From the NCBI GenBank assembly GCA_905183005.1, contig CAJJDO010000003.1:475623-539622 (forward strand): a stretch of 64,000 bases of DNA. The letters run 5' to 3'. The notes below the pieces were generated by a model. The model was given only the letters and a program-made list of their open reading frames with translations. It was not told where the DNA came from and made no database searches. The DNA is from Paramecium pentaurelia. Taxonomy: Eukaryota; Ciliophora; Oligohymenophorea; Peniculida; Parameciidae. The position numbers and the translations under genes are program-made. Below are positions 12,613 through 24,500 of the stretch, piece by piece; position 1 is the first letter of the stretch, and the number at the start of each line of letters is the position of its first letter.

Positions 12613-13751
12613 AAAAATATCAAAAAATGCTTAGATAAAGTTTAAGTTATAAGGCTTTATGAAACCAAAAATTTTGATGTGACTGCTTATTATGCTGGCC
12701 ATCTATTAAGGATTGTATATTTCATGTGAAATATAAAAATGTTTCAGTAGTCTACACAGGAGATTAAAATTCTATTACTGATGAACATCTTGGTGGAGCC
12801 TATATTGATCAATTACAACCAGATCTAGTTATTTCAGAAAAGCGAATACTCAATAAATATCACACAAGCGAAAGAATTAGAAAATTAAATTTTTAATGCA
12901 TGCCTAAGAAGTGTTGATAGAGGAGGAAAAGCCTTAACCCTGTATTCGCATTAGGAAGAGCCTAAGAATTATCTGTTTTTTTAAGAATCTTATTGGTAGA
13001 GAACCAAGTGAAAAGCAGAACTTTAGTATGTTGCTGGAATTATTAATAAAGCCAATTAATATTTTAAAATATTCAAATGAGAATCAGAAAAATATTTAGT
13101 AGTCATTTGTATTTTAGAAATCTTCAATTTCTAAAATATACAACCATTTGATATTGTCCTTGCATAGAAGATTGTCCCTGAATGGATATATAAAAAAGAT
13201 ATTTTATTTTAGGTTAAATATAATATAGAAAATATGTTAATTGAATCAATCAATTTAAAATAAATGGCTTCATTCATAAAAGTTGACTCTTGAAGAAGAC
13301 ACTTTTATCTTTACATAAAAATTGGTACAAAAATTTATATAAATTATAATAACCCATATTCTTCCTATTTATTTCCTTTTTTAATACCTCATTTCTGAAA
13401 TGATCTTTTGAGCAGGTACTTTAGAAATTTAACTAAAAATCAATTATATATGGTACTCCTAGAATGTTTCATAGAAGTCTAAGTACGTAAGTGTTTAAAG
13501 ATTAGTGTGGTATCCAAATAATAATTTAATAATTCCTAGATATCATGTACCTGAAACTTTAGGATAAAAAAATTAATATTGATAATTATGATATAATACT
13601 TAGGTATTTAATAAGTATTATATTATTATTGATTTTGGAAACAAAAAAAATACTTCTAGTATATCATAATGCAAATCAAAATTATGTCTTTTAGTGCTTA
13701 TAGTGATAGTAGAGGAATGATATAGTTGAATCATCTTTAATAATAAATTAT
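12613..13751. repeat. Direct repeat, copy A (1,139 bp), ends at single N
   Basis: Appears identical to 13753-14891 (constant offset 1,140), as checked line by line. The copy ends exactly at the N at 13752. It lies inside the Integrator-11-like relic. Confidence 0.95.
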
Positions 13752-13752
13752 N
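13752..13752. other. Single N: contig join
   Basis: The only ambiguous base in this area. It is flanked on both sides by the same 1,139-bp sequence, as expected when two overlapping contig ends were placed end to end instead of merged. Confidence 0.85.
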
Positions 13753-14891
13753 AAAAATATCAAAAAATGCTTAGATAAAGTTTAAGTTATAAGGCTTTAT
13801 GAAACCAAAAATTTTGATGTGACTGCTTATTATGCTGGCCATCTATTAAGGATTGTATATTTCATGTGAAATATAAAAATGTTTCAGTAGTCTACACAGG
13901 AGATTAAAATTCTATTACTGATGAACATCTTGGTGGAGCCTATATTGATCAATTACAACCAGATCTAGTTATTTCAGAAAAGCGAATACTCAATAAATAT
14001 CACACAAGCGAAAGAATTAGAAAATTAAATTTTTAATGCATGCCTAAGAAGTGTTGATAGAGGAGGAAAAGCCTTAACCCTGTATTCGCATTAGGAAGAG
14101 CCTAAGAATTATCTGTTTTTTTAAGAATCTTATTGGTAGAGAACCAAGTGAAAAGCAGAACTTTAGTATGTTGCTGGAATTATTAATAAAGCCAATTAAT
14201 ATTTTAAAATATTCAAATGAGAATCAGAAAAATATTTAGTAGTCATTTGTATTTTAGAAATCTTCAATTTCTAAAATATACAACCATTTGATATTGTCCT
14301 TGCATAGAAGATTGTCCCTGAATGGATATATAAAAAAGATATTTTATTTTAGGTTAAATATAATATAGAAAATATGTTAATTGAATCAATCAATTTAAAA
14401 TAAATGGCTTCATTCATAAAAGTTGACTCTTGAAGAAGACACTTTTATCTTTACATAAAAATTGGTACAAAAATTTATATAAATTATAATAACCCATATT
14501 CTTCCTATTTATTTCCTTTTTTAATACCTCATTTCTGAAATGATCTTTTGAGCAGGTACTTTAGAAATTTAACTAAAAATCAATTATATATGGTACTCCT
14601 AGAATGTTTCATAGAAGTCTAAGTACGTAAGTGTTTAAAGATTAGTGTGGTATCCAAATAATAATTTAATAATTCCTAGATATCATGTACCTGAAACTTT
14701 AGGATAAAAAAATTAATATTGATAATTATGATATAATACTTAGGTATTTAATAAGTATTATATTATTATTGATTTTGGAAACAAAAAAAATACTTCTAGT
14801 ATATCATAATGCAAATCAAAATTATGTCTTTTAGTGCTTATAGTGATAGTAGAGGAATGATATAGTTGAATCATCTTTAATAATAAATTAT
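13753..14891. repeat. Direct repeat, copy B (1,139 bp), begins at single N
   Basis: Second copy of 12613-13751. It starts immediately after the N and runs on at 14892 into the unique 3' end of the relic. Copy A joined to 14892 onward would give the continuous homology, so one copy is probably artefactual. Confidence 0.95.
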
Positions 14892-15229
14892 TACTTTTGT
14901 TCATTGAGAATATCATAGAATGAAAAATCTTGTAACAAAAATCATTGAAAAAAATCTAAATTAGAGTTGATTGTCCTACTAAATTTGTATAATTGGATAT
15001 GAGAAATCTTATCAGTTGATCGACCTTTAAACAATAAAGGGAGAATTCAATAAGTATATGAAAGGATACTTATTGGTATATAAAGGATGAATGGCTTGGG
15101 TTTCTGATGAAAATGATATTTTGAAAGAAGTCAATTAATTATTCGGAATAATGTAATTAGAAAAAGGATACATGAGGTAATATAAAATGAGTGGTTATAT
15201 ATTGTGAGTGTAATTAATTTATATATTAA

Positions 15230-16354
15230 TCAATCTCTATAAGTAACAATCGAGTATGTTTATTATTATTTACTTTTTGTCTTTGTTCTAGCATTTATTG
15301 AATGTGATCTCAATTTTGGTAGTCTTAACACATCCCTCTTAATAGTAGATTAATCTAATAAACTTTAGTTTGTTGGAGTAACTAATTATGTCTTATTTGT
15401 GTTTTACATAAGTGTGTCATAATTATTTTCCAAATCATATTATTATAAATAACCTAACAATTAAATGTCGTTTAATTTTATTATGTTTCTGAAACCCTTA
15501 AATTATTTATTTTAATTTAATATCTAATCTGTCTATTTGGATTACTATGATAATTATTTTTAAATAGTTTCTTTTTAATTCATAATCTAATAACTCAATC
15601 GAACTCCTGGTTACAATTTAAAATCTTAAGTTTATGACTCTATAAATTCAACTATAGTTTCTTCATTTTCTGCTTATCTTCGCTTCTATCTTATTTGTTC
15701 TACAAGTTTAGGTTTTGAAATCACAGCATTATTATCAGTTTATGGTACTTCAAATGGCAATGTAGTTATTACATCCTTTCTGATTTAATTATTAGATCTT
15801 GCAATAGGATCACAATTATAATCATAAGTGTATTCTTTTGATCCTATTTGCATTATCAATCTATTATATTACTCTTTCATCAATCGTTTTTCTTTAGATC
15901 GTTCTCTTATCATTTATTCTTTATTTGATTTTTCAATACATTTTTATTCCATTATTCTTCTTTCATTTGGATATTCTTCAACATATTCTATTGTTTTTTA
16001 TCTAACCAATTAAGGTTCATAGTCTTCCCATAATTAAGTTGGTAACATAAATTTATGCTTTGGAGGTAATTCTACTTTTGGTGTCATCCTAACAGAAAGT
16101 GGAGCTATGTCTTTTATATCATAGGCTCTAAATCTTTCCTTCTAAGTGCTCTAAGCTTCGAAATCCTCTTACTCATTATAATTTTGAAAATAAGGATCAA
16201 AACATTTCTAATGCATCATATTGTAAGCCAAATTAGCTGCAAAAGAAGCACTTGATTAAGATTCTAAACTTGCAAAAATCTTATCCTCAACTCCTGTCAT
16301 AATTTTGTTTATCAAATAAGGCATGATAGTTTCAACTATTTCTAAATATTCCAT
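15230..16354 (-). CDS. Hypothetical protein, charged and Gln-rich
   Basis: An intron-free reading frame of 374 residues from ATG 16354 to TGA 15230. It begins MEYLEIVETIMPYLINKIMT. It has a compact N-terminal part with KCFDPYFQNYNEQ and PLSVRMTPKVELPPKHKF, then a helical charged stretch (KSNKEQMIRERSKEKRLMK) and a Gln/Asn-rich tail. No domain is recognised. The uninterrupted frame, with many in-frame TAA/TAG and no TGA, and its ordinary codon use support a real gene. Its 3' end abuts the end of the Integrator-11-like relic (convergent, about 20 bp). Confidence 0.7.
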
Positions 16355-18525
16355 TAAAATATTTGAATATGAAATATTATTCAGAATTATCAAAAATTAA
16401 CATGATGAAAAGGACTCTAATCATTTAAGCACAAAGTTAAAATATAATAATTTTGGTTTTATATTATGAATTAAAATGAGAATGACTTATTTTTTATAGC
16501 AAGTTCAAGAATAAAATAAAAGATTTTGATGTATTCAATCAACTTTATTTATTTTGGGCATTGGTAATTCAATATCCAATCAACTAAATATATAAGAAAT
16601 AAATTTGAGAGGAAATTCCATCACTCAAAAAATAGAAATACAGAGAAGAATTATTTTTATTATGTTTAACAATCTATAAATTTTTGAATTTTATTCTATA
16701 GAAACTATTGATAGTAAAAGTGTGTCAGCAAATAAAATTAGTATCTTATTAATTGATGGAAATAAAAAATCTTAAGTAGAAGAAATAAATGTTTAGAGTG
16801 AAAGAAATAGGCAATTTATAAACCATAAGTAACTGGAGTTAAACAAAAATTTGATCTAATTAAGAAATACAATCACATTTATAATAAGGCATATCTTCTA
16901 AAACAATTTATTCATTTCTAAATTTTTTTAAGATTTTTAATAAATACTAATAAGGCAATATATTATTACTAACCAAATATATGTTACAGATTAATCTTAT
17001 TTTTAATTTAGAAATAAAGATAAAATTTTTTGTTATTATTATATATGAATTTATAAAAAAATTTATAATGTAATAATTCTAAATTAGATCTCAAATAAAT
17101 TAAGATTTATATGATAATTTTATTTTAGTTAATTATGATTAATTCATCTCCATCTCAAAAAAGGGACAATCCATACACTTCCCATGGAAATCATTTTAGA
17201 AAAATTTTTAGTAAAGAAAAATTTGAATTGGGGGGTAGTCATTCATCAATATATTTCGAGAAAATAGGGAGCTAAAGAGTTTGGGCTTTTTTAAATTTTT
17301 TTAAGCCTTGCTCTCCAAAATTCAGTTACCCTAGAAATGTGCAAATGATTTTAAAGAAGAAAGAAACTTAGAGGGGCTCAATACTCAATTTATGAGGGTA
17401 TGACGAAGAAAATAAGAAATAATTTTTTAGGTTGAAATTGTTTAGTTAATTTTAATTTAGATTCTTTAATTCTAGCATTAAATTTTTTAAATTATTAATT
17501 GCTCCTTATGCTCTATATTAAAAAATAAAAATTATTAATTTTTTTGATTATGCTCTTAATTACTAATAAATTTTCTTATTTTTACAATTAGTTTAGAAAT
17601 TTATTGTGCAATTTAACAAAAAAATATACACTTTTCTTTTGTCTCAAAATCTAATTTTACTATAGTTCTTTATTTTTCCTATCAGAATGTGTTTATATAT
17701 GTTAAAATTGTCTGGAGCTCTTTGAGAATTTTCGATTATAAATATTAAAGAATAGACAATAAATAGGTTTGGCTCTTTGGGAGTTGTGAGTTTTTACTGA
17801 CTATTTGATACCAGTTACATTAGAGTTACTAACCTAGAGGAGCAGAATAAAGAGAAAAATTAATGGAGCTTCTAATTATTTGCAACTTAGAGAATTAAAA
17901 GAGCCTCCTAAATATAAAAGAAAGGACTTAAATCTATAATGGGGACTATTAGAAAAAATCAAGAGGCAAAGGGCTAAAAATAACTTGATATATAAAAAAA
18001 TATATATCGAGTTTTAAGGGAAGTAAGGGAGCGAGAGGATGAGATGAATTACTCTATAAATTTTTGGAGGCAAATAAATCCATTTGAAAACTTTGGAAAA
18101 GTCTGAAAAAAGTCTTACAGTCAAGGTGTCCTAATTAAAATAGACATCTATAACAATATTCATAAATATTTTAATTTATATATAAGGAGTCCTTAGAATC
18201 CAATTGAATCAATTGTTGTAATTTTGTAAATGTTCTTGTCAAAAGAAGTGTTTTGAATGATTTGAAATGCAAATAAAAATATCTAATCTGATTTTCTTCA
18301 TTAGGACTTAGAATTTATATTCAAAATGAAAAAATCCATTACATAATTTGGTTGATAACAAAAAATAGTACAGTATATAAACATTTTTTATTAAATGAAT
18401 CTCTTAAAATTGTTATAACTCAGAATACGCAAGAGTTATAAAAATAAGTTAGTCGATTAAATTGAGATTAAAAAAGTAATTTGAAATAAAATGAATAGTA
18501 TTTTTTTTTTTAATTTAATATTAAA
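16355..18525. other. 2.2-kb gene-poor region with possible gene relics
   Basis: No confident gene. At about 16533-17048 (+) one frame stays open but has no ATG near its beginning; parts look like leucine-rich repeats (NIQEINLRGNSIT). At 17135-17395 (+) an 86-codon frame from ATG to TGA has no recognisable product. From about 17150 to 18150 the DNA is less AT-rich than other spacers here, with GGGG/CTCC runs and recurring GAGCTC or GGCTC words. Both the size and the composition are unusual for this gene-dense window. Confidence 0.5.
17982..18013. repeat. Imperfect inverted repeat (12-bp arms)
   Basis: aacttgatatat (17982-17993) can pair with atatatcgagtt (18002-18013) with one wobble, around an 8-base A-rich loop. 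It could fold in RNA, but no known RNA family is recognised. Confidence 0.45.
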
Positions 18526-21500
18526 TCATACCATTTAATATGTTATTTCATTATGACTTAAATATTCGCATACATCTCCAATAATTAAATTCTAAAATGT
18601 AATATCATCTTTGTCTTATGGAGTAATTATTATTAATTCAGGGTAATCTTATTTAAATAGTGTAATCATTCCTTCAATATTTTGATTTAATTTCATAATT
18701 TTAAGTTAAATCTTTGCATTTTTGATATGCGTAAAAATTTGGCTTTATTGTAATTTACAAGGGCAGCCATCTGGATAGAAGTCTTTAAAATTATGATATT
18801 TTTTTCCATGTGGAGGGGCATCACCAATTAAATATAACAAATTTTAATAATTGCCACTCCAATTTAATTACGAAGAAGCATACAGGCCATCTAAAACAGC
18901 CTCAGGTTCATCATCTCCTCCAGTTGCTGACAATTAATCCAAAAAAGATATTGCTTAGTTATCTGAGGTAAATTCACAAACATCAACAGCTTTCTCATTC
19001 TAATTATATGGAACCTTATGATCTTTATATGATACAATCGCAAATCTCATATCAACATCAATATTATCAATAGTTTTATATTCTTTAGTTTTTTAAATAA
19101 TACTTTTTATGATTTTTTTGCAGTTTTCTATGTAAGAAGACATTGATCCTGTTGTGTCTATTACAAAAGCTATTTTAATCCCTTGTATACATTTTTCTTT
19201 GTGAGTCAATGTACATGGAAATGAATGAGAACTTATCTTGTTATCTTAAGTATGCCAAGCATCTTGAGAACAAAATTGATATTCTCCATTTATTTTTATA
19301 CATAATGGACAGTAATAATTACATTGACCTATATTATCCATTTCATTTGGAATTGGATGAGCCCAACCTTTAAGTTTCCAAAAGTCTAGACATAATACTT
19401 CATCAAAATTCAAATGTTAAAATCCTGCATATTTTTCCTTTGAGTGCTTTGCTTTAATATTTACTTATTTTTCTAAACATTAACTTTCGTCTTTACATTC
19501 AATTAAATGATAATGACTTTTTCCTCTTCTTTTACAACTCTAATCACAAGTTTCTGGAGTAGATTTATCTCCAACTTAATATTGTCTCAAAGTACTATTA
19601 TTTTAGTCTTAAATAACTATGTTCTCTTCTTATCCTTCTTTTAATGTAAATATCTAATTTTCCTTATTTATATGAACCTATGAGGAATGACATCCAGGAT
19701 GCCCATATTTCAAATCACAAATTTTATTACACTCAGGACATTTTTAATCACAAAAATGAAATTATTTTTCTGTTTCTATCATGCAACTATGTACTTATTA
19801 ATGTTCAAGTTTGTCTGACTTGATATCTCTACAGCATTTCTTTTTTTCATCACCTTAAGGTGTATATTTAACAAATGAGAATTTAGATTACCACATTATT
19901 TCAACTTGAGTATATGTTATTTAACATACACCTTTCTCTTAACACATTTCCTTACACTCATGCTAATCTCCACATAAATGATTTTATTATTCTACTGAAT
20001 GTTAATGCTTCTTTTCACATTGTGTATTACAAAATTATGAATGTTTATGTTTTTCTTTACATCTTCTATCACATAATATGCAATTTGCTGTACAATATAA
20101 TTCTTCACATTCATGATTGGTATGTGGAATCGACCTATCTTTATGGCATTTTTTACTACAATACTAACATTATTCTGCACATGGATGATCATTAGTACAA
20201 TTATGTTATCTAGAATGGTTTAATTCTAAATTGCATTTTTGTTCACATAAAGTTATTTCACATTAAATATTGCATTTATGATTTTTAGAGGAACATAAAT
20301 GCTCTTATTTCTCATCATGACCAGCCTTTTTATCGCAAATTTTATCCGGACATATTTTACAAATCTAATTACATTTGTGATCTTCTCTCAAACAAGAATG
20401 TACATTAAGATTTAATTTAACTAATTCAATCAATTTTTATTTTAAACTAATGAATCTTTCAGCATCTGTTTCTACTCTAATGTAAATTTCAAGACTATTT
20501 ATTTTTTCTTTTTATTGAATTAAGAGGTCTTCTCTTTGCAATTCCATATTTTACTATTCTTTTTATAAATCTTCAAGTGAATCATTTTTATAATTTTCTT
20601 TCCCATCCCAATCTTTAAGTAATTATTCATGTGCCTACTTTTAGTTTTCTAAAAGATTAAATTTCATCAAATGCTATTACAAAATTTATAATTCATTCAG
20701 ATTTTCATTCATTTAAAGAATTGATTATTGTATTTATTAGTTTTCACTAATAATTTATCTTTCTCTTACTTTCAAATTATTTTATTCTTCTTATGTCTTA
20801 TGTAATTTTTATTTACAATTATTTAATTCTTATGACAAAATTTCTTAATTTTTATTAAATTCCTTAAATTAATTCAAATAATTATTAAGTTATTATTCTT
20901 TTTCTTTTTTTGCATTCACCAATTATAGATATTTCAATTACTCATCAATTAATTTTTGAGATTTTTAGATTTCCTAATCTGCATTTCGAATCTCTTCCTA
21001 TAATTTTATTATTTCTTTTTAATGATCTTCACATTCTTATCTTTTTAAAGACAAAAACATTTTTTTTATATTCATAGATTAGACTTCATTAATCTAATCT
21101 TCCTAATCATGCAATATCTCTTCTTAAATTTCTTCTTAAAAAATTTAATCTATTTATAAATTAACATCTTTTAGATTCTCCTCTTTTATTCCTTATTATT
21201 TAATAGTTTGCTTTTAATTATCTAACAAATTACTTTGAAAAGTTTCATCTTTCATTACTATTTCAAAACTCTAAACATATAGATCCACATTGGAAAAATT
21301 ATCAACATCGATATTCTTCTTTAATTCTAATTCCTATTAATTGCATTATTTAATTAAATTCTCGATATCATGGGAATTAAGTTCTAATAATTGTTTTTGA
21401 AGATTCTCAATCTCACTTTTAATTTTATTGTTTAATTTAGCTTTTAATTTCTTTTATAATTCTTATATTTCATCATTAATCTAATCAATTTGCACTTTCT

Positions 21501-24500
21501 TTTCGTTTAAATCTTTTTTTTTTTATTTTGTTTAATTAAGTTTATCATCAAGCTCCTTCTTTTTTTCTTACAAAGATTAAAATAATTAAATAAATTCTGA
21601 TTAAGACATTTTATCAAATTCAGCAAATTCTTTTTTAATTTCAACTAATCTTGATTAAAAAAGAGTAATTTCCTCTTTAAATTCAGTATTTTTTTGCTTC
21701 AATGCTTTTATTTTAGATTGATGTTCATTTCTTACCTTTTCATCATAATTGACTTTCAGGTCATGAATCTAAGTTTCAATTTTTTCTTTATCACCCATTA
21801 TTTTTTAATTTTCAAAATTTAGCTTTTCTATTTCCTTTTTTTTTTCTCTATTTATTATTTTATATTCCTTTATTTTCTTCTCAATCTCTTGACATGATTT
21901 CTAAAGTCTTATATATTCTTCTTAAATTTTCTTAATTTCATTAGTATTATTATTCTATTTTTCAACAAAGTTTTGCTACTTTTTATTAATATCTTCTTGT
22001 AAATAATTGATATAATTTATATCGAATGTAATTTGTATATTTTACTTTTCCAATTCTTAGTTTATTTCAGAATTTTAAACATTTTCAACATTAAAAAAAT
22101 GAGATTTTCTAACTTCATTCATTAATTATTATTACTAATCTTAAATATGTAACCACTTAATTAAATTTGTTAATTCTTTTAAGGTATTATCTATCTCTTC
22201 AATATTTTGTGCAATAGAAATTAGACTATTTCTAACCACTATTTCTTCTTTATTATCCTTTATTGATGAAATCTTTCTTAACTCTTCTAAAATAGAGATT
22301 TCATTTTCAAGTTTTCCTTTCAATTTGCTAGAATAATCAATATGATTCTTGAATTATTTGCATGTCAAATAACACTCATTGCATTTACTTTAACAAAATT
22401 AATATCTATTAATTTAAATTTAGAAAAAATCTAAAAGTTTAGAATTTTCTTTTTGTATTTAAGTTTAAACTTCTAAACCATTAATATCGGATATTTCAGA
22501 TTAAGTCTTTTAAATAATTAGTTCCTTCCTTTATTCCATCAATTTATTAAGTTAATTATTAGCTTCCTATAAATTTGATTTATGACTATTAATAGTATCA
22601 TTTAGCTTAAGATCATCATATAATTATTTCAAAATTACTTTGTTCTCCATAATGTAGTCATCATCGTTGATTTCAAATTAATAATTTCTTTAAATTAGCT
22701 TTATATCTTCGCAATGTGGTTAATTTAAAGAAAATTTATACCACTGAGCTTTGCTTTCAAAATAAATTTATTCTAATCTAATTTGAAAATCTATTAGGCT
22801 TGCATTTGTAGTATCAGATAATTCTAGCTGACAAAGAACAATTTTTACCATTTATATTAATTCTTTACCATTTTTCCAACGAATAGTTTTCATGGAATTA
22901 TTTAAGAAATAGCTTCTAACCTTTTTTAATTGTTCATCAAAAAAAGAGTTTTCATTATTTACTAATTTTTCAACCGAGAGTTTGTTATTAAATAATTTAT
23001 CCAAAAAAATAATATCCTAAGAGTCAGCTGATTTTAATCTGTCCAAATTTTTTAATAATTCTTAATCTACTCCTTTATTATCAGTAATACTAACATCTCT
23101 TATGATAATGTATAAAATACCCATAAACAACTTTTCATCATTTAATTACTTAGATGCTTCAACTAGATTATTAAAGAGTTCATTCTAATAACGACTAAAA
23201 GTTGAGTCAGAATTTAAAATAGTTATATCACTTATTGCAGTAACAAATGCAAGCATTTTAATCTCATCTTTTTCAGTCCTAGCTCCATTAAATAATCCCT
23301 CACAATCAAGTATTAAAAACTTCTAATTATCCACATAGGCTATACTTCCCCACACCCCATCAGTACATCTAGCTGATGAAACAGAAAATCTTGTTCCGAA
23401 TACTCTATTTAATAGGTAACTTTTGCCTGATGATTGCTTTCCAATAATACCTACAACAAAAATATTCTTTTCTTCCGCTTACAGATAGTCTTCTAAAAAT
23501 CCTAGATGTAACTATTTTACTTTTGAATCTATTGTTATATTTCTTTAGACTAATGATAGTTATCTAAAACCATTATTTAAAGGTATCAAAATTCCATTTT
23601 CAATAGTGCACAATTACAAAGGAACTCTTGAAAAAATTATATTAATTATTTAATTGCTATCACATTCAGAGAATTTAATCTATTGGTTATTCAAATTAAC
23701 CATATTCAAATTCAAATTATTGAAGTATTATTCTATTTGATTATATCCATTAGTTTCAATATATAAATGAATATTTCTTTATTTTTGTTTATATAAAAAC
23801 TAAGCATTTGGTCCAAATTTAATGAATGAACCTTTTACAATATCTAATGCAGGATTACCTATAAGCTATTTTTTATCACTTTATTATTTATGAAATATTT
23901 TTTATTAAATTAAATTACTTATGACATGAATCTTTTTCTATTTCTAAAATTATGATTCATTAAATTAATCAAAAATGATCGCATCAGAAGAATCGGAGAA
24001 TATTTTTATTTGACCACTAATAGGAATTGTTTACAATCTTTTGCCTGTATAATCATATCTGTCACAACAATAATAATTAGCAAGATAAAAGTATTTTCCA
24101 CTTGGGCAAGTTAATAATTATTTGTAATTTTCATTTGCATTAACACTTGGAGTAAATTCTGTTTCTTTTATTCCTTTTTCAGTTTCTTATAAACATTTAA
24201 GTATTCGAAATTATTACTCTTTTTCAGATTATGTATAAATTGTATTGTTTTTGGACAATACTATAAACTTTTTACAAACATTAATGTATGCTACTTCATC
24301 TACTAAGAATTAATTACTCTAATTATCCTATTAATAACAAAAAAATTGATCATTTTAAATAATTCCTAATGGAGAAATCATAATTGATTATACATATTTA
24401 TCTCTATGATTAAAAACATATAATTATCCTAGATTATAATCATAATAATAAACTGATTGTTTTATTTCATTAAGTTCTTATTATCTTATCACTTTTACTT

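Larger units (their letters stand above)
12117..15207 (+). pseudogene. Relic of Integrator subunit 11 / CPSF73-like metallo-beta-lactamase RNA endonuclease
   Basis: Conserved IntS11/CPSF73 blocks occur in order but in shifting frames. They are MLNCGLDMTYQDNSRFPDF; the zinc motif HYHLDHCG at 12333-12350; PAKALLLYILEEYRR; AYYAGHLL; VVYTGDQN and DEHLGGAYIDQLQPD; VDRGGKA then VFALGRAQEL; YGTPRMFHRSLS; LIIPRYHVPETLG; and MSFSAYSDSRGMIQL. Frame breaks that no GT...AG intron explains fall near 12325, 12436, 12721, 12839 and 12938. The late HGE motif is interrupted by TGA at 14905-14907. The family cleaves snRNA or pre-mRNA 3' ends. This copy cannot make a full protein unless the breaks are sequence errors. 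A 1.1-kb assembly duplication (see repeats) sits inside it; without that duplication the homology runs on continuously. The likely origin is a whole-genome-duplication paralog in decay. Confidence 0.75.

Noticed and set aside
12613..14891. Biological tandem duplication or transposon with long direct repeats
   Set aside because: The copies meet at a single N and appear identical. No transposase or target-site duplication is seen, and gene homology is continuous if one copy is dropped.
19914..20195. Overlapping standard-code ORFs on both strands at the Cys/His-rich region
   Set aside because: They are antisense or shifted readings of the zinc-rich module. Only the minus-strand frame continues through the GTPase gene.
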